From Hypsibius dujardini (taxonomy: Eukaryota > Tardigrada > Eutardigrada > Parachela > Hypsibiidae), in the NCBI GenBank assembly GCA_001579985.1, contig LRSR01005980.1, positions 1-20,355 of the forward strand: a stretch of DNA of 20,355 nucleotides, read 5' to 3'. Shown in pieces: positions 1 to 8,870 of the stretch (its first letter is position 1; each line of letters begins with the position of its first letter). The notes beneath the pieces are model-generated. The model searched no databases and was not told the origin of the DNA. It saw only the letters and a list, made by a program, of their open reading frames with translations. The position numbers were made by a program, and so were the translations under genes.

Positions 1-372
1 TTTCGCCCATACTCCGGACCCTCTAGTGTACTGTCGTTGATTGTATCTTAGTTATCGACGGTCCTCGGTCGTAACGATTGGAATTGTCAAAATCGAAATT
101 GTTTTCAACGAGCTTAAAAGACAAGCGAAAATAAATCTAAAGTAAAGATAAAGAAAAACAAAACACATGCGACCCTCTACCACAAGAATTCCCACATGAC
201 ACAGGCCACTTCATAATCTAAGACATTCAAAAGTTCCCAGTTGCTCCTGAAGGAATCGGGTGCAGAAATTCAGTTTAAGAATTCGTGCAGGCACGGAAAA
301 GAAACCCCACTCCAGCGGTGAGACACGGACGGGAGGAGAGAGAGGAAAGAAGCTGAACTGCTGAACTGCAAA
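1..372. other. 3' flank of POR, no gene recognised
   Basis: This stretch begins beyond the 22-bp array and should contain the remaining POR 3' UTR and its poly(A) site. No canonical AATAAA was found on the gene strand. No coding region resembling a known family is visible on either strand. The only longer reading frame here overlaps the POR end antisense or out of frame and looks spurious. Confidence 0.6.
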
Positions 373-460
373 TCAGTTCCAGACATCGGCGGAACCAGCT
401 CCAGACATCGGCGGAACCAGCTCCAGATATTGGCGGAATCAGCTCCAGACATCGGCGGAA
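373..460 (-). repeat. 22-bp x 4 tandem repeat spanning the POR stop codon
   Basis: Four abutting 22-base units lie at 439-460, 417-438, 395-416 and 373-394. On the gene strand each reads close to TCCGCCGATGTCTGGAGCTG. The first unit is coding and supplies the last residues SADVWS plus the TGA stop. The other three lie in the 3' UTR and differ by a few substitutions (GCTGG instead of GCTGA in the middle two, AACTGA in the last). The end of the coding sequence has therefore been copied downstream in tandem. Confidence 0.93.
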
Positions 461-3400
461 TATCGTCGTTGTGATTCGAGTTTCTTAATAAAGGCCAGCG
501 CCTCGGTTTCCGACATGTTGCCACGGGTCTGACATATATCGAGGATGACGTTGTGAACGTCGCGGGCCATGTTCCTTGCATCTCTGCAAAAGAAAGAGAT
601 GGTTAAGTGATCGTACAGCCAATACGCGAAAAGATATGAAGAATTTTACCCGCAAACATAAAGGTGACCGCCCCTCTCCAAAATACTCCAGACCTCGTCG
701 GCGTTGTCCTTCAACAGATGCTGCACGTAGATCTTCTCCGGAGAGTCCCGCGAGAAAGCAGTGTAAAACTTGGACAGCGTTCCACGGTTCATGTACTCCT
801 CCATCTCGTCACGATAAATGAAATCCTCAGCACGCTTACGACAGCCAAAGTACAGGATCGTATCCCCGACCGGCTTGCCTGAAATCAAACTGAAAACTCA
901 ACGCCAAAAACAACTTCGAGCCAGATTCGAGCACCCACCATCCCTCCGTAAGAGATCGCGTTCCTGAACAAAGCCCCGGAACGGCGCGACACCTGTCCCA
1001 GGACCGATCATAATGACGGGAGTCTGGCTCTTGAACGGGAGGCGAAACTGCGAGCGACGCACGAAAATCGGCACCGTCGGCGGCGGTGCGTTCACGCCGA
1101 GGTCTTTCTTCTTCAACCACGACGTGGCGACGCCCTGGTTCCGTCGGCCAGTGGGTGTCTCATAGTCGACAATAACGGCGGTGATGTGGATGCTGGTGGG
1201 GAAGAGTTTCGGCGACGACGAAATGGAGTAGTATCGCGCCTGCAGTCGCGGCAGCATCTCGCACAAATGATCCGGTGGCGGCTTCACGGACGGCAGATCT
1301 TCCAGGATAGCAACAATCTACATATTGGAAGAACCCACCAATAAAAGATCGTTCACTTGAGTGGAGGAGAGTGGAGCGGGGAGGAGGGATGATTAAAACG
1401 TACGTGACGGCAATCCTTGATAACCCACTCTTGATAAGCGGCTTTACCCTCTTCTGTGCGGGACGCCATGAAGAGCAATTTGTCCTTCTCAACGGGATCA
1501 GCAGCGTAATCCGCCAGCTCTTTGAGGATGTGAGTACGCACGGGGGTGGTGATGTCCACGTAGTATGTCAGAGCAGTGCGGTAAGAGCAGGGACACGGGA
1601 AGGGGTGCTTCTTACTGGAATCCTCTGCAACAGCAAGGCAGAACTTACTTTTACGTACGGAATACAGGAGTGCAAGCAACGTTTAATGCCTATCTCAGGA
1701 TGCTTTCAACGTACCGTCGAGGTTGACAAGGGAGAAGACATCATCCAAATTTCGTCCGAGAAGTTCGCCCAATTTTTCCACAAGTGCCGAATCATTAGCC
1801 GGGAATATGGCGACATGATCTCCCGAATCGTACCTGATCATGACAAATACTTACTCATGCGACGTCAGCACAAACAAAAACAACACTGATAAGCCATAGA
1901 AAGTGACTCTGCACACTGCGTCTAATCCCCGTTCTCCTAGTTACAGCCGAGGACCAAAGTTCACCAGTCGAGTGCTCAGCTAACCTTAGTTTAGATCCAG
2001 TGATATCGATTTCTATGTGCAGACAACCGCGATCGCCGCCGACGTGAAGCTCCCGCTTGGCGGTAATCGTGGCCAGGAAGGGGTTCTTGGCATCGAATGG
2101 CCTGTGAGTGACAAGGCCACAATGATCAACCGAATTTGTTCCATTGCGTGACCCGGCGCTTTTAGCCACCCCAGAAATGACAATTAAGCAATCAGACGGG
2201 CAAAGGGTGTCTGAACTTACAGGCAAAGGGTGTCTGAACTTACAGGCAAAGGGTGTCTGAACTTACAGGCAAAGGGTGTCTGAACTTACGGGCGTTGAGT
2301 TTTGAGTGAATTGAGGCGTGCCGGTTCACCGTGGAATATCTTCTCCTCCACGACATTCTCGGGGATGACTAATTTGAACTGCCGCGAGTTCTCTTCCACG
2401 CCGTTCTGTTCCAGATTGAAATGCTCGCATACGGCCGGCCAGAAACGATCCTTCCAGGTGATGAAATCGTCTTCAATGCTACGAAGGGGAAAAGGCAAGA
2501 TAGAGCAGAGTAACACGAAGATTTGAAGCACAGACAGACTGGCAAGCCAAGGTGTTCATCAGAGCGAAAACACCCGCACAAAAGTATTACCAGGCAAACG
2601 CGGCGGGTTGAATCGCTATATGAGTGGAATCGGTCGGGTGGCAGAGGGCGCCACAAGTGTAAGCGACTTTAAATTAAACGCGTTGTTTACAATTTACACT
2701 TGTGGCGCCCTCTGCCACCCGACCGATTCAACCCGCCGCGTTTGCCTGGTAGAGAGAGCTAATAACAACTATTCCATTAACTTACTTGGCGTCATCATCG
2801 CCCAATCCAATTTCGAACACCCTGGTCGCTCCCATAGCTTCCATTTTCGTGTCCACAAGCTTCCCGAAGGAATTAAAGTGCTCATAGGTCTTATTCCCCA
2901 GTGCAAAGACGGCATAGTTGACGCCAGTCAAATCAGCATCGCCGGTCTGCAGCCAGTCGAACAACTCCTGAGCATTATCCGTGGGATCACCCTCGCCATA
3001 CGTGGCCACGCAGAAGATGACAAGTGAATTCTCGATCTCCTTCAGTTTCGGAATGTCCTCCATGTCGTACTCTTCCGGGTCAGCGGACATTCCCTTGAGG
3101 CCGAAGCGTTTTGTATCCTTGGATAAGCGCGTCGCAAACTCTTCCGCGGTCCCGGTCTGGCTGCCGTAGAAGACCACAACGTTTTTGCCCTGAAAATGGA
3201 ATAAAATGAGAGCAAAATTGACAATCTCTGCATTTGGTTCGATTGATGAAGCACTTACTGATGCCTTCATCTTGTCCACAAATCCGCTCGTCTTGCCTTG
3301 TGACTGCGTGTTGTTCGGTCTGAGGCAAAACGCAATCAAACAATCAACCGAGCGGTCATAAGGCAATATTCTCGAAATGTTCAAAGTTAGTTTACAGACA

Positions 3401-4051
3401 ATCTAAGGATTTTCATTTAGATCATAAACGAGAATGGCCAACGCGACTCTGTGATCAGAATCCAATTGTTCTTTAAACAAGCCTTCAATGCAATTAGCAA
3501 AAAATAAATCGGACTAATTCGCTCATTTTCTGAAAATTTTTCTCAAAGTTCTCCCATCTCTTAACATTTCAATTTCCATCCCTCCCAAGACCAACAATGA
3601 ATGACAGCATTTTGAACTGCTCTTTAAAATCGGCTGACGGCAATGCAACTCTCATCTCAATCTCATCAGTTTCAAAGCTGTTTATTACTTAAATTAAAAC
3701 ATTATCTTCATCAACTACCCAATTAATCGATCAATCAATCAATCAATTAATCAATTAAGCAATCAATCAATCAATCAATCATACATACATATGCAAATAA
3801 ACTCACATCACGGTTAATTTGCCGGCGGTCGAGGGAGGTGGCGTCCTGCTCTTCCACCAATTGAACACGAACACCACACTTCCCAGCAGCACCACTACCA
3901 GCACGACGTAATCCAGGGAGCTCAGAGAGCTGAGAAGCGTGGCAATGGAGAAGGCAGCTGTGGACTCCTCATCAACAGGCACATCCACTTTCAACGGCAA
4001 CTCTCCCGCGGCGGAATCGCCCGATAAAACTCTATCACTTCCACTCGCCAT
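439..4051 (-). CDS. POR: NADPH-cytochrome P450 reductase (10 coding exons, 702 aa)
   Basis: The coding exons, in gene order, are 4051-3807, 3319-3259, 3189-2786, 2478-2290, 2101-1985, 1833-1715, 1624-1404, 1317-939, 878-650 and 583-439. All introns are GT-AG and the join totals 2109 nt without a frame break. The family passes electrons from NADPH through FAD and FMN to microsomal cytochromes P450 on the cytosolic face of the ER. Visible parts: an N-terminal hydrophobic anchor at about residues 47-66; the FMN (flavodoxin) domain from residue 103, with GSQTGTAEE at 111-119, ATYGEGD at 164-170 and GNKTYEHF at 200-207; the FAD motif RYYS at 480-483; the NADPH motif GPGTGVAPFRGF at 557-568; YVCGDARN near 652-659; and the family's C-terminal DVWS, with the flavin-stacking Trp at 701. 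The length is slightly above the usual ~680 aa, from a longer acidic N-terminus. The start ATG has A at -3 and G at +4. Odd points are the repeat arrays at its stop codon and at one splice donor (separate entries). Nitric oxide synthase and methionine synthase reductase share these domains but lack this ER anchor and exact layout. Confidence 0.96.
2201..2289 (-). repeat. 23-bp x 4 tandem repeat carrying the POR intron 4 splice donor
   Basis: On the gene strand the exon ending at 2290 is followed by GTAAGTTCAGACACCCTTTG and a CCT spacer, repeated so that this 20-base core occurs four times with 23-base spacing. Each copy starts with a consensus GTAAGT donor after CC and a pyrimidine. The donors fall at 2289-2288, 2266-2265, 2243-2242 and 2220-2219. 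Only the first gives an open frame into the next exon (2101-1985). Confidence 0.93.
2588..2751. mobile_element. Foldback/MITE-like element, copy 1 (POR intron 3)
   Basis: This 164-bp element has long inverted arms starting TACCAGGCAAACGCGGCGGG and ending in the exact complement. The arms pair over about 75 bases, except that the left arm carries an extra 17 bases containing a second near-copy of the GGTTGAATCG segment. It sits wholly inside the intron between exons 3189-2786 and 2478-2290. The outermost TA at each end could be a TA target duplication; no longer duplication is seen in the flanks. It has no coding capacity. A related copy lies at 14688-14849. Confidence 0.88.
3717..3795. repeat. 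AATC-type simple repeat in POR intron 2
   Basis: This is a run of CAATC/TAATC tetranucleotides (about 60 bases) followed by a short CATA tract. It lies near the donor end of the large 487-base intron 3806-3320. The rest of that intron is AT-rich with nothing recognisable. Confidence 0.85.
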
Positions 4052-4120
4052 AGTGAAAGCAGAAATAACGAGGAGAATGCCTAATTAAAATCTACCCAGG
4101 AAATGGGTGGAGGAGGTCCT
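4051..4120 (-). promoter_or_regulatory. POR 5' UTR segment with a probable 3' splice site
   Basis: Upstream of the POR ATG, the gene strand at about 4130-4119 reads as a pyrimidine run ending TTTTGCAG, a good acceptor. This suggests that the first coding exon starts at 4118 and that a further non-coding exon and the promoter lie upstream. I could not place the donor. Two CACGTG E-box hexamers occur further upstream, near 4430 and 4600; their use is unknown. Confidence 0.45.
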
Positions 4121-5572
4121 GCAAAAGAAAGGAAATCAAGGATTGAGGCATGAGGAATGTTTCTTGCTGGTGTTGTGTGTGCTTTGCTGCATGTGAACAG
4201 CTGACATAATCAAATCCACAGGCGGCGCTGCCGTCCTCTGTCAAGCAGCAAAGAAAACTCGCAATAGCACAACTAAAGTTAAAATCAATCGACTTTGCAA
4301 GAATTTAACTGAGACTTTGTGTTGTTTCTACCCAAACGACAAAAAACACCCATTTTTTACCGGCGTTGTTGTTTTTGGCTTTGCTCTCGCACTTGCAGTC
4401 ATGCAGGCACTTGCAGTCACTCGCAATCACGTGGATTAACTAACAAGGTGGGTTGTATGCTTTTCTAGAGGGTTTTCATAAAGCCAGCAGTATTGAAAAG
4501 GGAGGGTTCAAAGAAAGTCGAAATATCAAGTTCAAGGCCTAAAGATTTTCCAGTTGCGACTGTCACGTCGTGGGGGGAGGGGAGGGGGACGAGCCACGTG
4601 GCGTGAGGTAGTTCTGCTACTTCTGCACCCGTTAAGTGCGTAAAATATCAGCATGATATAACGCTGTAACGATGTAACGCTGAAAATAGTCGATTAATTG
4701 ACGGGGAGAATGGGCCTGATAAGATAGTACAATACTGCTCTAATCCTTCGTGCAATCTTGAAATTACCCCCCTTGAGCACAGACGGAGCGTGTGTCAGAC
4801 ACCTCCGCGGGGAAGACTGCAGGCGTCGCCACTTTATCTGCTGCTCCCTGAACTATGCACTGTGGTTCGTGGGTAATCTACGTTAATTGTTGGTACATCA
4901 GTCGTCCGGTAAAATCGCTTTCAACCATCAGGGTAAGAAAGCCACAAGTTTGAAAAAAAACACTATTAAATTAAAGATGAAAAGTAATTCAACCCTTTCG
5001 ATAATTAATATGAGTCTTACCCGAGTATGCCATCTCATACCTGTGACAAAGATGTTCAGAGCACCTGATTCTAGTATGCGATTTTCGAATGGTAAGACCA
5101 AGGGCTAGCAAGGTATGTTTAAGGCTCAAACGTTGAGTGGTGGGGATGGAATTCGAAGTCAGATAGAACGAGAATTTAGGATAAATTAGCATTACTGGAA
5201 TACTTTTGGCTGGTGCACGAGGCCAGGCGTTATATACTTTCTGAGAACCAGCACCGGTGATGTCGCTAATAAGAACAGCACTAAGCACGCCATTATTAAG
5301 AAGTCATTTGAAGCATTGCACCTGCGTTATCACTACCTGCACCGAAATAGTCCTTCCTCTTGCGTCAGAAATGGCTGACTCGAGGGTACTCTCTGATAGT
5401 CGCACTCAGCAGAACACATCACGGTTGACTCATTCAGAAATATGTAAAGACCATTGACCGGCCTTCGCATTCTTCCATAATGATTATCCGGCTAGAATAA
5501 AACAATAAAGTGCAGCCTCAAATTTGTGGCAAAAAAAATGGTCCTTCACATTTCAATCACAAGTTTAAGAGA
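4121..5572. other. POR-CLPX intergenic region, no gene recognised
   Basis: This is about 1.45 kb between POR (transcribed leftward) and the hAT-type element. The few short reading frames (about 65-100 codons, for example 4887-5108 and 5257-5457 on plus) resemble no family I know and have no supporting splice or codon pattern. A direct repeat of GCACTTGCAGTCA occurs at about 4389-4420. Two AATAAA hexamers on the plus strand near 5495-5507 would suit a plus-strand transcript, but I see no gene to go with them. The POR promoter should lie in this region. Confidence 0.5.
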
Positions 5573-5580
5573 CAAATGGT

Positions 5581-5793
5581 CAGTGGCGCGCCGAGCTTTG
5601 GTTTGAGGGGGGGGTGTTTTTTTAAACTTTTTATTGTATCCGAAATATTTCCGATAGAACGTAAGGGGGCGAGTACTGGATGACAATTCTCAATCATGGT
5701 GTTTTCTCTAAATGGGGGACCCTTAGGGCACTTTTTTTACTTTCGAGGGGGCTTTTAGATCAACAAAACACCCCCCCCCTCGGCGCGCCACTG
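5581..5793. mobile_element. Non-autonomous hAT-type element with an 8-bp target duplication
   Basis: This 213-bp element begins CAGTGGCGCGCCGAG and ends with the exact complement CTCGGCGCGCCACTG. It is flanked directly by the 8-bp duplication CAAATGGT at 5573-5580 and 5794-5801. Inward of the termini, G-rich (left) and C-rich (right) tracts extend the pairing after a 12-base interruption on the left. CAG...CTG ends, short inverted repeats and an 8-bp duplication are characteristic of the hAT superfamily. There is no transposase frame, so it would need a transposase supplied in trans. Confidence 0.9.
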
Positions 5794-5801
5794 CAAATGG
5801 T

Positions 5802-6077
5802 AGTTGGAGGTCCCACAGAACAGCTTTATCTATCTCCCACGCTGTTCGTAGACATATTGGAGAGGGACTCACACACCGGCGAGGAAAACGGAATAAAAAA
5901 GCAGCTAGACAAGCATTAAATAACTAGCAACCGGCATCCGTCTACATCTGTACAAAGGTTCGTCCTAGGAAAACGAGCGACTTTCGTCTTCCACCGCGAT
6001 CCACCGGTGCAAAAGCACGAAATCCCAGTTAAAATTTAATCCAAGTTTAACGGAACAAATTTCAAAAAGTCCGGATT
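5802..6077 (-). terminator. CLPX: CLPX 3' UTR with a probable poly(A) signal
   Basis: The sequence downstream of the CLPX TGA stop contains ATTAAA on the gene strand at 6040-6035, about 38 bases past the stop. ATTAAA is a common variant poly(A) signal. No other gene is seen before the hAT-type element. Confidence 0.5.
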
Positions 6078-6652
6078 TCAATTAGACGCGCGTTCTTTAG
6101 TGAGGGGCTCGTCAAGATCATCCATCTTTCTCGGGGATAGCTCGTCTTCCGGCTCCACGTTCAGCGGAATAATAATGTATTCGGCGTGCTTTTTACCCGC
6201 GACGACATCTTCATCAATGAAAACAGCCGAGATGGGGGAATCAGGTGTTTCAAACATAGAGTCCAACAGGAGGTGCTCCAAGATGGAGCGCAAACCGCGT
6301 GCTCCAGTACGCCGCGCGAGTGCTTTATCCGCGATGGCCTTGATGGCAGCTGGTGTAAACCGTAAATCAACCTGCACGCAGCCGAGATTAACGAATTACT
6401 CTTCCGTCTGCTTATTCTTTTTTATATTGCAGCTTGTGATGCCGTCTATTTGTCTGCCTTTCTGTCTGTCTCCCTTTGTGCGTGTGCCTGACTGTCTGTC
6501 TGTCTATCTGTGTGTATCTGCGTTTGTGCTTGTTCATGTATTGCGGGCTGTCACAACCAGTCTGCCTGTTTGTTTTCTGTCTTGCCTGGTTGTCTGCCGC
6601 TATAAGAGTAAAATCGCTCTACCTACCTGTCTGCCTACCTGTCTGCTGCTGC

Positions 6653-6695
<43 letters not shown>

Positions 6696-8815
6696 CTGTC
6701 CGTCTGTCTGTCTAGCCACCTGTCTAGCAGTGCCTGCATATTTTACTACAGTAATAAGTCTATTTCTTCGTGATATGGAACAATGAGAGACCACCGCTCT
6801 AAAAATGTTACATACCTTATCCATTCCAAAAAGTAGTTGATATTGAGGCACTAGAGCATTTCGAGGTTCCGTGAGGATCTGCGATCGACAAATAAAATTG
6901 AAATTACTTTATGAAACAGCGGTTGAGAAGGTTACCGTACTAATGAGCGCTGACGCTGAATATTGAGGCCTTACCTGCACCAACATATCCACCGAGAGGT
7001 TGTGAAACGGAACGAGGATCTGAAAGGGAAAACAAAACTGTCAATATTTTCGAACACTAATTTAGGTCTATTGTCGAATTGCTGTCGGTTTCATTACCGG
7101 CATGCGACCGACAAATTCCGGAATAAGGCCGAAATCAATCAAATCCCGCGCTTCCACTTCACGGATCAAGACATCTTTTTCTGTGTTCTCCTCCAATACA
7201 TTGCCCGAATTCGCTTCTTTCATGCCCTCTTGCGCAGCCGCTCGTCTACCTTGCTTGTCCACCGGCATGGCTCCAAATCCGAGGTACTAAAGGGAACACC
7301 GAACTTGTACGACGTACGTGTAAGAAAGAAAAACCGCGGTCCAAAGAAATGCGAAAAGTGGTTTAAATAGAAAGGAGCAAACAGGAAGACACAACCTTTC
7401 GGCGAGCAAAAGCTCAAGACCACGACCCGGCGAGCAATAGCTCAAGACCACGGCCCGGCGAGCAAGAGCTCAAGACCACGGCCCGGCGAGCAAGAGCTCA
7501 AGACCACGGCCCGGCGAGCAAGAGCTCAAGACCACGACCCGGCGAGCAAGAGCTCAAGACAACGGCCCGGCGAGCAAGAGCTCCAGACTACGGGCAAGAT
7601 ATACCAAATGAATATCTCACCTTTTCGTTTTTCCTCCTACTAACAATCCGATCCAATCCATTAAACGCACCGGAGCCGATGAACAATATATTAGTGGTAT
7701 CGACTTGGACCGTCTCGCCTCGCATTTTCCGGCTGCTAGATTTCTCAGGAACATTGACAACTGAGCCCTCTAGTATTTTCAGCAAACCCTGCAATGAAAG
7801 ACCGGCAGATAGGGCAGATTTTCACCGGGACAGTCTTACCTGCTGGACACCTTCTCCACCGACGTCGCGCAACTGATGAACTCCTGGCACTGAGCCAATT
7901 TTATCGATTTCATCCAGGAAGACAATGCCTTGCTCCGCTCTGGAGACATTTCCTCCGGCATCCTGCAGTAGCTTTGCTATCACCGATTCGATATCCTCGC
8001 CGACATAACCAGCCTGTGTCAGTGTAGCTATGAACATGGCAAAAATTAGCGTGGCAGTACTGCGGCAAGCTGGCCAAATGTGTGCGATGAAGTGCAACTT
8101 ACTGCAATCACAGATGGCGATAGGGACGTCCAAGCATCGAGCGATGGTCTGAGCTAGCAGTGTTTTGCCCGATCCAGTCGGGCCCAGCATGAGAATGTTG
8201 GATTTATCCAGTTTAATGTCATAGGTATCGGAATCAATGACTTCAGTCATGTTTTGGGGCTTGCCCGCAGGACGAGATCCCTCGTCAGGTTGTTGCGCCA
8301 AATGTGCACCGAGTGGACTTCCCGGATTGATTCCAGTGAGCTGCATCAGCTCTGAAATAAGAATAAAGCACGTTTTCATAAAGTCAGTTGAACGCACAAT
8401 AGCATATGAAGGAAAAAAATCAAATAACAGTCGACAGACAAGATCAAGAGGGCAACAAAGATCAGGTCAGAAACCAGATCGTTCCTTCGTGTACAGATAT
8501 TACCTCTCTGAGAAAACTGACCCATTCCGTGAGGCTGTACACCTCCAACATAGCGGAGATCCGAATTGGACGTATTCTGCAGTTCCTGTCCTTTTACCGA
8601 TTGCTGGACAGTACTCGATGTTGAAACCGGGATGTTTTTGCTTAATCTCTGAAAGCAGGAGCACACGTTAATGTTTTAGTACCGGTACCTAAACCCGCCT
8701 TGCTACTGTACTATATCTTCTGGTTTGTCTGTCTGCCTGCTTGTTTTAAAATATCGGCAGTTACGATCACCCGACAAATGACAATTACAGTAATTCTGTC
8801 TGTCTCTCTGTCTGC

Positions 8816-8870
<55 letters not shown>

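Noticed and set aside
1371-1889. 172-codon plus-strand frame
   Set aside because: It is antisense to POR exons and introns, which fully explain the sequence; it has no family resemblance.
6100-6786. 228-codon plus-strand frame rich in Cys, Leu, Ser and Val
   Set aside because: It runs antisense to the last CLPX exon and then through the CTGT repeat; the repetitive sequence is a by-product of the tetranucleotide.
7400-7595. CRISPR-like array (regular 28-bp units)
   Set aside because: The units abut with no unique spacers and lie in an intron of a eukaryotic gene, so this is a minisatellite.
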